Assembly (NCBI GenBank): GCA_916610825.1
Contig: OU744449.1
Location: 1,674,001-1,738,000, forward strand
Length of the DNA stretch: 64,000 bases
Source of the DNA: Haliclystus octoradiatus
Taxonomy: Eukaryota > Cnidaria > Staurozoa > Stauromedusae > Haliclystidae
Direction of reading: 5' to 3'
This document shows positions 34,501 through 46,200 of this stretch, piece by piece; positions within the stretch are counted from its first letter, which is position 1, and the number at the start of each line of letters is the position of its first letter. The notes under the pieces are model-generated. The model was not told the DNA's origin. It saw nothing but the letters and a program-made list of their open reading frames with translations, and ran no database searches. Both the position numbers and the translations under genes were made by a program.

Positions 34501-37500
34501 TTACTGGATGTATTGTTGGAAATCCACTGAGAACATCTGACGTAACGAAACAGGTATAAGATAATTGTTTATTATCTTTCCCCAAATATAAATTGATACC
34601 AAGCTAGTGCAATATCTTTTAACTGTATAAAGACATCATACATCGGAAAATTCACGGTCTACAATAGATAGATTTTCTTTATTTGAGAATACCTTGGATC
34701 AGAATATAAAACATTTAAGAAACGTATTTGTACTTAAAATAAATATATTAAAATAAGGAACTGCCATCTAGATATGCGGACAAGTGTGGATATTCGTATT
34801 TCAATCAAAAATCTGTTAATTTTAAGAAACAATTTTACGGGTGTAGCTAAGCAAAGAAGTATTTTTCTGTTTATATGTATATAATATAAGCAAAACGTTT
34901 TTCCGGCAACAATAAAACTATTAAAGTCTTGCAATGGAATTGTTAATTGAATATCAATTTCAATTTTCCTGACAATGATTGATAACGAATTTTGACAAAC
35001 CTATCTCCATCACTGCAATCAATTGTAGTGGTTTATATATTGTAACTTCCGTTTGTATCAGTCTTTCTCTACATGTAAATAATCACTGTAATATGTAATC
35101 GATCTCTTTCTATGTCAACCTTTGTAGAGTCAACACACAATAATAACATTGTCATACAAAACTCTACTGATACAAACGGAGGTTACAATATATATAAACC
35201 ATTACACAATTAGATTGTAGGGTAGAGTAATTTTGCTGAAAACAAATGATGTTTTATTATAATAAAATTAATTATAATAAATGTTATAACTTTTCAGAAT
35301 TATTTTGCTCAGAACAAGTCGTATTTTACGTAAATATTCACATCGTCACGGTTGTAAGCAATCGATCGTTAGTAAAGTAATTGATTACTGTAATTAATTA
35401 CTTTTTTAGTAATCTTTACCTGCAGACAATTACTTTTCTGAATATCATATAATAATGTATATGCTTACTTCATTGACAAGTAAAAGTTCATTTGAAACTA
35501 GTAAAAGTGTGCTCAAAACTAGTAAAACATTGCTAGAATAAGATTCAATGTTTGCAGTGGCATATATAGATGTCAAATAGTTTACAGAGGAATTTGCACA
35601 CATCATTTTTACTTAATCCATGTTATAGTATATTTGGCATATAGTTTCAAGGGTTTTCCAATATATTTCAAGGATTCAACATACATTTCAATTATTCTAA
35701 TGAAAATAAAATTAATTTTGTTTTTCTCAGAAATTCGAGATTCGGCAAATCAAGAATGAAAACAGCAAACAGTATCACGATGAATTACAGAGGCTAGCTC
35801 TAACCAAACAACAAAATAGGGACCAAGAGTCCAAAGATACAAGGCAAAGATCTTTACAGGTAAAATTCTTCAATTTATCGAGTCCTACTTCACATGTGCA
35901 TGTAAATCGTTTCTCTAATTTCAAACAGTTGCAACGAGAAATTTTGCTCTAGGAAATACATTGCATTTTCTTGAATTCATGAACAGTATTGACCTCTGGC
36001 CAGTTTACATAAATTGCCTAAAGATCACATCAGATCAATAACCTATTCGTTCGATCTTCTGATTTTACTATTTTGTGTTGAGGAAATGAATGTCTGATGA
36101 TAAACGCTTGTCGCCGTTGCGGAATGCCTTGGACGCGCTATAGATCATTGATGAGAGCATAAAATAAGGCCGGAATAGCTAAATCCATCTTGAATTAAGT
36201 AGATGGTTCGGTTTCGGAGTATATAAATGATGTTTGTTTCCGAGGTTGGCTTGTTCCCGAGCCATATTTTACATTTCAGCTCTCCCTTTATATGCACAAA
36301 TTATTTTCTGTAGCCTTGCTAGGATCTTTCTTCTTTTTAATTTTTTATATAAACAAGACCTTAAAAAGCTGATATCTGTTTCTTATTTAGCATGTGGAAA
36401 CATCTAACCAGCTTTGGGGCCGTCCAGGTCACGGAGCACCAATCCAATCGACTAAGAAGGAGAGAAGTATGTGAATGTTCACTTGGAAAAGTTTGATTTT
36501 TTTGTAAAAACGGCAAATATATACTATAGAGATTATTTGGTTTAATATGCATCAATTTCAACGGACCTAATGTGATGACATATAATATTGAAGACATCCT
36601 TTAAAATCTGCCTCAAAATATATCAATTTTATTATGGAAAATTTTGTTCCTCGTAATTGGAATATTATGTCAAATAGAAAATTCTGTCTAATACGATAAA
36701 TTTCCACTCCAAGCAGATGATACGAAAACGGATAATTCAATTCTCCTTATATAATTTGATCATCTATATTACGTGGATGGAGTCCTAATGAATTTAAAGG
36801 GCCATTATTGACCGGCGATAACTGTTTTGAAAAAAAATGCAGTTTTTCAAAACCTCATTTTCAAACACCAGTTGTGACATCACAAACTCGGTTTTGAGTT
36901 TTATTAGCGATGAAATCTGGTAACTGGAATATATCACGTTTGAGTTTTGATCATTAGTGAGTTCTGATGGCAGTAAAACTACAAAGAAGTATTTTGTGAT
37001 TTGCTTAGACCGTGTACCAAAGATTTAATATGGAATAAAGATTTCTGTTGAAAAGTAAGCATAATGTAGATAGTTGTGCACATTTGATACTGTTTTTTGT
37101 TTACAAATCTATGAATGTGATTTTACTTGCAAAGAAGAAATATATCGAAGCTAGCTTCATTTTGACAACATCAAATCAACGGCTTATATTTCTGTATTTC
37201 GATTAAACTGACCTTGCTGAACCTCGATCGAAACAAAATAAACATCATTTGTGATTTCTGGGTGTTTGGAAATTATGGTTTGCTACAGAATTGAATCCAG
37301 CTGAATTTAATTACTGACAGTTGCCCAGCCGTTCGTCTGAGAATTTTTCGTTTCAGAATTCACGGCTCAAATATCATCAAGTCATTAAAATAGCATGACG
37401 TAAATAAAAAAGCTACGAGATCAGATTTCAAAAAATTCCATACAGACGCCGCTGGTCTTGTTTGACTCTTTAATCAGATTGATTAAATTAAACGGAATTG

Positions 37501-37567
37501 ATTAAATTTTGCTGTCTTTCTAGGTTCAGATCTTTTCTCAAATGAGGCTGGTTACATTTACCGATGA
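19535..37567 (+). CDS. CSPP1-like protein with repeated GRPGGGAP motifs, 22 exons, 642 residues
   Basis: Exons: 19535-19600, 20751-20856, 23144-23316, 23741-23946, 25364-25407, 25496-25566, 26344-26403, 27423-27491, 28318-28458, 28658-28697, 28776-28825, 28913-28970, 29660-29758, 30619-30638, 30724-30832, 32137-32267, 32933-32993, 33458-33519, 34440-34553, 35731-35859, 36391-36466, 37524-37567. All 21 junctions are GT-AG and phase-consistent; the total of 1929 bp is exactly 643 codons with the stop. A glycine-proline motif recurs six times: WGKPGGGAPR (~231), GPGGGSPNRTDSG (~271), FGRPGGGAPRTDYSG (~348), FGRPGAGAPNRTTSG (~406), KRGGAGEPIRDQDGKI (~452), LWGRPGHGAPIQ (~611). Charged, probably helical segments lie at ~184-225, 482-522 and 561-603. 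Vertebrate CSPP1, a centrosome and ciliary-axoneme protein, contains NPWGRGGGGAPLRD, which supports kinship; but CSPP1 is longer and I cannot align the rest. No signal peptide or membrane segment. Function inferred: microtubule/centrosome or cilium. Confidence 0.8.
20124..20616 (+). mobile_element. CCCGGGG-type MITE, copy 1
   Basis: Begins CCGGGGTAACTTCAGCTC, carries GGTGCCACTCTG near the left end and AAAGTGGCACGTCCCCGTAT near the right, ends GGTACCCTCCAGG. The interior is made of repeated ACCCAAAAAGTTCCAAAA-like units. Homologous to 20,950-21,271 and to the element split by the LTR retrotransposon at 42,990-48,104. In intron 1 of the CSPP1-like gene. Confidence 0.75.
20254..20288. repeat. 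(ATATG)n microsatellite
   Basis: Short tandem ATGAT/ATATG repeat inside MITE copy 1. Confidence 0.8.
20942..21279 (+). mobile_element. CCCGGGG-type MITE, copy 2, with 8-bp target duplication
   Basis: The element at 20950-21271 (322 bp) is flanked by perfect direct repeats TGCACATG (20942-20949 and 21272-21279). Ends CCCGCTTGGGGGGGGTAACT and GGTCCCCCCCCGGG. The interior repeats ACCCAAAAAGTTCCAAAA-like units. In intron 2 of the CSPP1-like gene, 93 bp after exon 2. Confidence 0.85.
23570..23700 (-). repeat. tRNA-derived SINE head, copy 3
   Basis: The minus strand reads AGGAGGACTAACTCAGGTGG … GTGATTCAAAACCCTCTGAG, colinear with 4735-4830. The preceding block (ATGGTACTCATTTAATGT) also matches. 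In an intron of the CSPP1-like gene, ending 40 bp before the exon at 23741. Confidence 0.65.
23982..24142 (+). repeat. dispersed repeat, copy 1 (CATTAGCCTTCATCAGTACT)
   Basis: About 160 bp nearly identical to 32,749-32,906: GCAGACAAG(T/C)ACATGTTTCT, the CATTAGCCTTCATCAGTACT block, and TTCATCACATGAAAAAAAC near the end. Class unknown. It starts 36 bp after the donor of the exon at 23741-23946. Confidence 0.7.
31427..31902. mobile_element. 476-bp MITE with 55-60-bp terminal inverted repeats
   Basis: ATTTCAAGATAAAGGATAGC at the left answers GCTATCCTTTATCTTGAAAT at the right; pairing continues through AATAAACAGACTT(G/A)GGTTT to AACAACGT. Inside the right arm, 31,798-31,843 is a separate hairpin (AACCGACTGCCG … CGGCAGTCGGTT). 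No ORF. In an intron of the CSPP1-like gene. Confidence 0.8.
32749..32906 (+). repeat. dispersed repeat, copy 2
   Basis: Second copy of the 23,982-24,142 family, same orientation, in another intron of the same gene, ending 26 bp before the exon at 32933. Confidence 0.7.
35015..35218. mobile_element. 204-bp inverted-repeat MITE
   Basis: Left arm GTGGTTTATATATTGTAACT and ACTTCCGTTTGTATCAGT; right arm ACTGATACAAACGGAGGTTA and TTACAATATATATAAACCAT. The arms are about 60 bp with a few mismatches. No coding capacity. In an intron of the CSPP1-like gene. Confidence 0.75.
35365..35450. repeat. hAT-like AGTAATTAC relic
   Basis: TTAGTAAAGTAATTGATTAC and TAATTAATTACTTTTTTAGT resemble the subterminal arrays of the hAT element at 8939-9806. 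No ends found. Confidence 0.4.
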
Positions 37568-39060
37568 AATAATGATATATTGTAATATTGTCTCCATGTA
37601 TTATTGGATCTTTATAAACTTCGCATGTATTTATTTAAAAACAAAATTGTAAATTGTAATATTGATATTTTTTATATTATTGATGAATATATATACTATA
37701 CATGCAGCCGAAGCACTTTCATATTGCTCCTAGTCAATCTATCATGGCAGTAATGATTTGCTTTCCAATTGAATGGGTCATTGATTTTTCATTCAAAAAG
37801 TATTCAATTTGTCGCAGCTGGTTGCCATTTTCAAAACACGTAACCGCAGTCATTCTGTTGCTGTAAGATTCGATTTTGTTCAAAAGGCACGGCGTTTTCC
37901 CATAGCCTGTGTACCGAAATCATACAGAGTATGGGGTAAATCTACTGCAACCCTCCTGTGGTCAATAAACAGGCCTCTAAGCAACACCAGTGGAAAGAAA
38001 AGATTATAAAAAATCTGTTGTCAATTTCCCTATAGAGGACAATATGTATGAGAGACTCCGAATGGGCTCATTGTAGAAAAATGAAACCCAATGTCGGTTT
38101 CGAGGTGTCGGTTTCGAGGTATAGAAAAATGAACAAATGGAAGTTATATAATGTAGTTTGTCTCTGATATACCATAAATAGAAAATCCACATATTCAATA
38201 GTTTGTATCAAACTGTTTTGTACAACATAAAAATGGGATCTCACGGATGCCAAACTGTAAGATACGCCTGATTAATCTTCTGGGCATATATATAAGTAAA
38301 AACAGTTTGTGATCATTTCAAAGCGAACAGATTCTATGTATGTTAAAGATAAATAACTGATTTGTACTATACAGAACAAAACGGTGAGTTGAGTAATGCA
38401 AACATAAGTATGTTGCCATTTTATTTGCTTTAATTACTATATATACTTGTAGTTTGTTGTAGAACATCTAAGTTTCTCTTAATTGATGATGCCTTGCTCA
38501 CTCATTTTTCGCTGGTCAGTATCCTGATGACGGTTAATGGCAAGAAATGAGGGTCTACATGTATTTGGTAATTTTTTTATTTTGACTATGTTGTCAATTG
38601 CCAATTGCCTATCAAACAGAACGCTCACACCTTTTAGTTCATAAAACTGAAAGTCCACATCAGAAACTTCATGAACATTTGGGCAATCTATATTTATATG
38701 TTATGTTAAATCAGTTTATTACCGATTTAAAGCAAGATAACTTGTTTTATAAGATTCAAAATGGGAATATTTTCATTATTTACAACGTTTATAAAGTATA
38801 TTGTTCATCCTGAACGATATTACAGTTAAATCCGTGTACTTAATTCAAAACAAAATGATTGAAATAAGTGCAATGTATCTGCTTCAAATGAGAATAAATG
38901 AGCTAATTTTCCTCATAAAGACAATTTCCTACTAATGTAATTTTCTTTTAAATTTTCCGATTTCAAGCAAACAACTCCTTGAAATACTATTCTATCTTTC
39001 TGGATAAGTTTCTCAAATTGAGAAAGTTAATTGTAGTTTCATCTTCTATCCTTTTCGCAG
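37568..39060. other. intergenic, no gene seen
   Basis: Between the CSPP1-like gene and the small secreted-protein gene. I see no supported exon; the only structure is a 16-bp tandem duplication at about 38,092-38,120 (GTCGGTTTCGAGGT twice). The short open frames here lack splice or family support. Confidence 0.5.
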
Positions 39061-40244
39061 ATGAATGTCTCTCTAAAGATTTGCTTTCTCTTTGCCTTCC
39101 TTCTTGCTGTCACTTCGGCACATAGACAACAAAACGAAGAAGACGATGACGAAGATTTTGATGACGAATTAGATCCAGAACTCATCAGTGGTAATTGATA
39201 TTATAGCTATCCCCAAAATGCTTGATTTTTTGGCTCGATTATTTAAATGGTATACGGTTAAACATCCATGTTAGAAATTCGCAAAAAAGTATAATATATA
39301 CGACAAGTGAGTTTACGATCCCCGGATGAATTTTAATCTGGATCGCCCTCGCGTCTAGACGTAAACAGGAAACCCGAGAGGAAATTAGTCCGCTCAGCAA
39401 CTCTATCAGAACTTTTGAAACTAAACCCGACCCGGGTTTCTCCAACCAGACTTTGCAAGACCGTGGATGACATGCATTTAAAATGTATTATTTAAAAAGC
39501 AAATGTTAATTCACGTTGAATTTAACTAGATATGAATAACAAAAGTTATTCTGAATGATTTAATAAAAATAACATATCGATCTGAAGCCACAGAATCGAC
39601 GAAATATGAAAATCCAATTTCAACGAAAAATCGATAAGAAATAATGGAGTTACAGCTTTTTATTTAGACAAAATAGATAAATCTAGCCTTGTGTAAATTG
39701 ATGCCCTATCTGAAATTTTTGAAAGTGGACTTTGAGAGGCTTTTGAAAACCTGGGTTTTTTCTCTCGTGTAAACGTAGCCTTAGAGTATTCACACTAGAC
39801 CATAATGCGGCTGTGTTAGGAGTAGTAGCGAAAACATGAAACATATTTTGATCGTGGATTAGCTTCGTTGAAAAATGACTGCTGGTATACTTTTACACTT
39901 TAAGTTCCAAGCTATTGAACATTTCTAATTATGCAAGATATTATATAATTACACAAGATTAACTTTTCCCTACCTTTCATTTTGCAGAAAGAGTTTACTC
40001 AGAAGATCCTTACTCGCGATGTAATGTCTTCAGCAAAAGATGTTGGGTCAGATTGTTTTCAAGGAGGCGTCGATGGCTATATGATTTATCTCCGTCCTGG
40101 ATCTCCATTCAGAAACGAAGATTTATTGATTTTATTTCAGTAAATGGTTATAATCACTATACAATGTATCTTGTATATCTCATTCATCAACTGAACTTTA
40201 TATCGATCAAAGATTGTAATCTAAAAGTTTATACGTGTGTGTGA
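39061..40244 (+). CDS. small secreted protein, 2 exons, second-exon frame ambiguous
   Basis: Exon 1 (39061-39190) encodes a clear signal peptide (MNVSLKICFLFAFLLAVTSA) followed by a strongly acidic stretch (EEDDDEDFDDELDPEL). The ATG directly follows a good acceptor (CTATCCTTTTCGCAG), so a 5' UTR exon or a spliced leader may precede it. Exon 2 with the strong acceptor TTTTGCAG (from 39988) gives an arginine-rich, two-cysteine segment (RCNVFSKRCWVRLFSRRRRW) and 128 residues in total. With an acceptor 4 bp further (from 39992), the same DNA reads in another frame (EFTQKILTRDV … LILFQ), stopping at 40143. The first resembles an acidic-pro, cationic-mature host-defence precursor in layout only; the second looks like an ordinary protein. 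No family recognised. A further donor at about 40138 cannot be excluded. Confidence 0.5.
39301..39780 (-). mobile_element. DNA element with GGCTACGTTTACACG end, copy 1
   Basis: Reverse-orientation copy of the element at 51,159-51,795. Shared blocks: ACGTCTAGACG, CAGGAAACCCGA, AACCCGGGTTT, AAAGTCTGGTT (as reverse complement), and the end CGTGTAAACGTAGCC. The left terminus is truncated or diverged. It occupies most of the intron of the small secreted-protein gene. Confidence 0.7.
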
Positions 40245-41379
40245 TTCACTGAGTTCTATTTATTTTCTATATATTTTTTGTTTAATTCAAGTGCAAGAGT
40301 GCTTTAATGCTCCTATACAGTTCATACTATTATATTCATACGATAGCTAACAACAATTGCTATAGCTTTGTATTTCATATATTACCCATTTGGTCATGAA
40401 AGGACGTCGTTGTATGCTTTATGTAATTCAAGAGATCCTTGAAGAAATCATAAAATATGCAACGCATTATGTTTTCCATATTGTATTCTGCGTTTATTGA
40501 TGCTGTATTTCTGTTCTACTCTACTGCTTGAGAATTTATCAAAATTCCATGTGAAAAAACAAAATCATTTCAATCGTTTTTTTTGCAGCATTTGTTCTAC
40601 TAAGTAGCTCGTTCAGCGAAATTGGTTATAGCATAATATTAATGGTTTTGATGATTTATAAAATCATTCCAATGTGATACTGATTTCTGATTAGTTGTTG
40701 CTGTTTGTTTGATTGTTGGTCATCATCGAGGTGAGGCTTTCATCAAGAACGGACGTGTTTCGGCGAACGGTTTTTGTTTTAAGTTTTATTGTCCTTTACG
40801 CGCGCGCACTTTTATTAGTTGCTGCGGTAGCCAAAAAATTACCATCATTCCACCTCCCCAATGATAACTTAAGCCAATGTTTTGTCGACGAGGTTTCCAT
40901 TCTCAGAAAGAAGAATACGTAACTCCGAACAAAGTAATAGAAACAGAAATCGTCACAAACGTATAAGTCTTCAAGTTTGATTGGATCAGAACTTTGATCT
41001 CGCAATCGAGTTCTTAATGGAGATAGCACATTATCTCCTTCAGCGAAAATACCCTCTCCACCTAATCGTATTGTTACGTTCATCTCCAGAACCCTGCAGT
41101 GTCCTTGGAGAAAGAAAGAGGTTGTTTGTTGCTGTTCAGGAACATCGTATTATCCACGATTAACCTATTAGTTATGTTGATTTAGATAATAATAGTCGTT
41201 TGCTGAATGTTATGGTGTTGGTGGTGTAGGATTTATGTGTAATCCGTGTGTTGATGTTCGTTATGTTCGAAAAGACAATGGTCACGCGTCTCTTGGGACA
41301 GTGACGCAATGATCACACAGGTAAGAAATGAAATCAGAACTTACTAAAATACAATTATGTGATTGTTCTCCTGCTATAC
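40245..41379. other. unexplained stretch upstream of the LINE, locally GC-richer
   Basis: 40,700-41,300 is less AT-rich than its surroundings and open for 60-95 codons in frames on both strands. It may be the eroded 5' part of the LINE that becomes recognisable at about 41,400, or another element. No domain recognised. Confidence 0.4.
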
Positions 41380-43006
41380 ACAATATCAGTCCTTTACAAT
41401 CTACTGTTAATCAAAACCAATAGATCTTGCTGCTGCTCATAATGCTCTAATCGAGCGTGAATTAAACGCTATAATTCTAGCGGTCAAAACGGCTAGTAAT
41501 AGTAATAAGCATTGCATTGCATGGAAAGAGATAAGGCACCTTAAGAACCCGTCCCGCAAGCCCTTATTAGTTGAAGCGTATGATTCTGTCGAAGCAAACA
41601 GCATGATTCGTAGTTATTTTTATGATTTATATAATCCCCCATCCTGTCTACTATCGTTAAATAAATTTGCACCACCTCCTAATTTCTCCCCTCCTGATAT
41701 GTCCAATTATAATACTTTTCCCGTTATTAATGATGAACTATTCTCTATTCTATTTTCTATGAAACCCCTTGCGTCTCCTGGTCCAGATGAAGTCCTACCC
41801 TGGCACTTCGAGAGCCTCTAGTACAAAATGAGCTACTTAGCATCATAAATGCCGTTTTGTCATGGGAACAACAAGTACCGGGTCAGTGATCTGCTGGCGA
41901 AGATCTGCTGTTATCACCGTCAACAAGAACTCGTCTAGACACCTAGACCAACAGAGGGGTATCACTTTAAGTTTTACTGGAGGGAAAGCTAATAAATAAG
42001 ATGCTACATAAAAGACTGACGTCAGTAATTGACCCATATTTAAGACAGCCAAAATATTTGCAGGAATAGCGGGTCAACTTTAGACAGATCCTATCAGCTA
42101 GGATATAGTTAGAAGGCTGTAGGACACATCAAAAATACATTGGTGCAATTTTATTGACTTCAAAAAAAACATTTGACTCTGTCTTAAGATGCAGAATCCC
42201 AGAAATATTAGATTTCTATAATATATCTATTGTTCTTATCAATGCTATTATATCTTTTATTCTTCTACTTCGGCTTTTGTTAGAACTCGCTATGGTGGTA
42301 CTGACGATTTCTTGGCAGTTTATGGCGTACTACAGGGTGACAAATTTGTCCCCTTTTTATTTACTCTATTTATTATTATGTTTTTTGTATTTAATGCCCT
42401 GACTCTTCCGGTTTTACCCTTGATCGTTGTAGGTCTTCACGTCATCAAGAGCGAAGCGTATCGGACCTCTCATTCGTTGACGGTATTGCTATCTTAACAA
42501 ATAGCATATTTGATGCAAAACACCTTCTCGATGAAGTTGAACGGGTTGATAAAACAGTAGGATTGACAATTAACACGATTAAGACGAAGTTTATTGCTTT
42601 AGGCATAAAACAGGCACACCTTACTACAGCAAACGGCGACATAGAACGAGTAGATTTGTTCAAGTACCTAGCTTCTGTTCTTCCTAGGCTTGGGCAGCCA
42701 TCAGAGGTCTAAATAAATTCTGGGCGTCCGATGTCAACACTGACGTTAAGTTACGACTGTTCAGAAACACGATAGAACGTGTTCTATTACATGTATCGTA
42801 TCTGAAAGTTGGCCTCTATCAACCACACTATTGACCCGACTTGACTCAGCTTATGACGCCATGCTTCGGAATGCTTTAGGAATAAATTGGCCCAACTTAC
42901 TATCTACTGTTAAACTTAAGGAGCTTTCCCCTTCTGCCTCTGCTATTGCTCACCAACGTCAGATGTCTTTTTTAGGCCACATTGAAAGACCCGGGGGGGG
43001 GACGGT

Positions 43007-43146
43007 TGTAAGTAACTCGAGACAACAGAGAGAACAACGATGTAAATGCTGTAGTTTATTATACGTCATGTATTCTAGCGTACAAGATATGAATGAGTGT
43101 TCTTACTCTTAAGCATGCGTTATGCGCATGCGTGTAGTATACAACA
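43007..43146 (-). repeat. 3' LTR (element orientation)
   Basis: 140 bp, identical to 47586-47725, preceded on the plus strand by the target-site copy ACGGT and followed by the polypurine tract (read as CTCCCCCTCTCC on the plus strand). Confidence 0.95.
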
Positions 43147-43207
43147 TCTCCCCCTCTCCGGAGACCCTTTTACAATGTGATCAATTAAATGCACTAAACT
43201 ACAATTA

Positions 43208-46200
43208 TCAATCCTCTGCTTCAGGGTTGGAATTGCTGTAGCGTTGTATTGGTTTGCGGTGACGTCTTTCATAACTTTTCAGATCCTGCTTTTGATTTGT
43301 AGATGTTAGTTGATCATCTTGTGTTGTAGATGGGTCGGCTCTCAGGAAACGGCGATTTCGGCGCATCTCCGATCCGTTGTCTCTGCGAATGACATAATCG
43401 CGATTATTATTGATCGCCTCTACTTTCCCTTTCGCGTTCCAACGCTTTGTTCGATAATCCTGAATTAAAACTCTTGAATTTAAAGGTAGCGATGGAAGAG
43501 AATAAGCTGATTTATTGTAGTGCTGCTTTGAATTACTAAGATATTCAGCCATCTTTTGGGCACCCTCTTCAAGGGGTGCTTTCCATTGGGGAAGAAATGC
43601 ACTGTGATGCAAGGGAACACGGGTACGCATCGGGTATCCAAAAATTATTTCGGCCGGCGAAAGATCACCAAGGCATGGAGTATTGCGTAACTCTAGAAGA
43701 CCTTCGTGAAATTCTTCAGTTCTAAAGTTGCCTTTTGATGTTGTCTTGTCCAGCAGATGTTTAACTTTCTTGACATTCGCTTCGGCATGACCATTGGATT
43801 GGGGATAGTGTGGAGAGGATGTTTGATGATGAATACCCCACTTTTCACAAAATGACGAGAATTCATTGCTAATAAATTGGGGTCCACCATCAGTTCGTAG
43901 TCGTAAAGGAACACCTGTATTTGCAAAGTGTTCAGCGAGAGCGATACAAAGTGGTGTGGTAGTTGTATCTTTGTTAAATGCTGTGATGCTTGGCCAACCA
44001 GAGTAGCGATCAGCGTACACAAGAAAATGACGTCCATGTAGTTCGAAGTAATCAGCTGACGTTGCTTCAAAAATGCGAGTTGGGTGTGGGTCATTCTGGT
44101 ATGGCTCCTTTGTGTTACTTGGTAAGTATAACTGACATGAGGTACATTTAGATACAATATTGACGATGTCATTGCTGATACCAGGCCAGTATACGGCTTG
44201 TCTAGCACGTTGTTTTGTTAGGACGATACCTTGATGAGCAGCATGCAATCTCTGTAGAATATCGTTGCGGGCTTTAGCAGGTATGACAATTTGCTTCGCA
44301 CGAAGAATTAATCCATTTCCATCAATTGATAATTCATCACGTAATTTGAAGTATGGTTTTAAATATACTGGGAGTGTTTTAGAAGATGATGGGAAACCTT
44401 CAGAAACATATTTGTAGAGACATTTGTAATTTTCATCTTCCTTGGCTTCTTTTCGTATTAGTTCAACGGTTCGATCCGTCCAATGTTCTTTAGATCCGAT
44501 GATGTTATTGATTGACGCATCTTCAGCTAGTAAATCATCTTCTTCGGGATGTGAAACTGGTGCACGCGATAATGCGTCAGCAATAGCATGAGTCTTTCCT
44601 TGGCGCCATTCAGTAGTGAATGTGAACGGTGCTAACTTTTCTTTCAATCGTTGAAGTCGTGGATTATCAATTGAAGTGAGTGAGTAATTGTTTAGTATGG
44701 GCACGAGAGGCTTATGATCAGTTAATACTGTAAAGTTATGTTGCCCTTGTAAAAATATCCTGCATTTCACCATAGCCCATGCGACAGCTAAGCATTCCAA
44801 TTCAATGACTGCGTATCGGCTTTCTGCATCATTGAGAAATCTTGATCCGCATTCAATAAGGCGCCATTCTTTATTTTGCCGTTGTAGTAACGCGTAACCC
44901 AGTCCTTGTAGTCTTGACGCATCAGTATGAAGCATAATGGGAAGGTGAGGATCAAAATGAGCCAATACAGGTGGTTGAGATAACAAATATTTGATTTGAG
45001 AGAAGGCTTTGTCGTGCTCAGGTAACCATTGAAATATATTGTTGCTCTTGAGGAGGTAGCGAAGTGGCTCTTTTGCAGAAGAAATATCATGGGAAAAATG
45101 TGCTAGTTGTTCAACCATGCCAAAGAATGACCGCAACTCGGTAATATTGGTTGGAGTTGGGAATTCAGAGATAGCTTTCAATTTCTTTGGATCTGCTGAA
45201 GTTCCCTCGGCACTGACACGATATCCGACATAATCTACGATGGATTGACCAAAAACAAACTTTTTCGGGTTAAGTGTAATACCCATTTCTCTACATCTAG
45301 CCAATATTGTTTTTAAATGTTTAATATGTGTATCCATATCAGTGTCATGAAGTAAGATGTCGTCTACTACTTTGATGGTACGAGGCATGCCGCCCAGGGC
45401 GTCATCTCCTCTTTTGTTATATTCGTCACCACTGCTGACTAGACCCATTGTTGCACGGAGATATTTGTAGCGACCCCACGGGGTCAAAAATGTTGTCAGC
45501 TTCTGACTTTCTACTTCTAATGGAATTTGCCAGTAGCCACTTTTAGCGTCAAGCGTCGAGAAGATCTTTGCATCATGATCAATAGTGGTGACTGCATCTC
45601 TCGGTGTTACTAGTGGGTAGATGGGACGCATGACATGCTTATTTAATTCTCGCATATCACCAACTATTCTTAATTCACCATTGGACTTGGTTGTAACATG
45701 CATTGGTGCACACCATTCACTGGCTTCTTCTACGGGTGTGATTATTCCTTGACGTTTCATATCATCTAGTAGCTGCTTAACTTTAGGTCGCCATGCATAA
45801 GGTATTGAACGGGCGGCGTGAATATGGAATGGTGTGGCATCTTCACGAAGCTTGATTTTCATTTCGTTGGTGTACATTGCTTTTAATCCATTCTCACAAT
45901 CAAATACATCCTTAAATTCTGACATAAGATTTTCTTTTACTTCTTTGACAGATGCAGTTGTTTGATTAGGTGTAAAATTGATAGCGACACTGTTAATACC
46001 AGATGAAATTTGAGTAGGATAATTGGATGGTAATAATCCCAATTCAAGACATGTGAACCATGACAATAATGTTCCTGAAATATGTGGGAAAACATGAATG
46101 GTTTCAACTGTGGAATAATTCCCATGTGAAATACTTGCTTTAAATGTTCCAAAACATATCATTGTGTGCCCATTTGCCGTTTTCAGAGGTTTCCCTTTAT

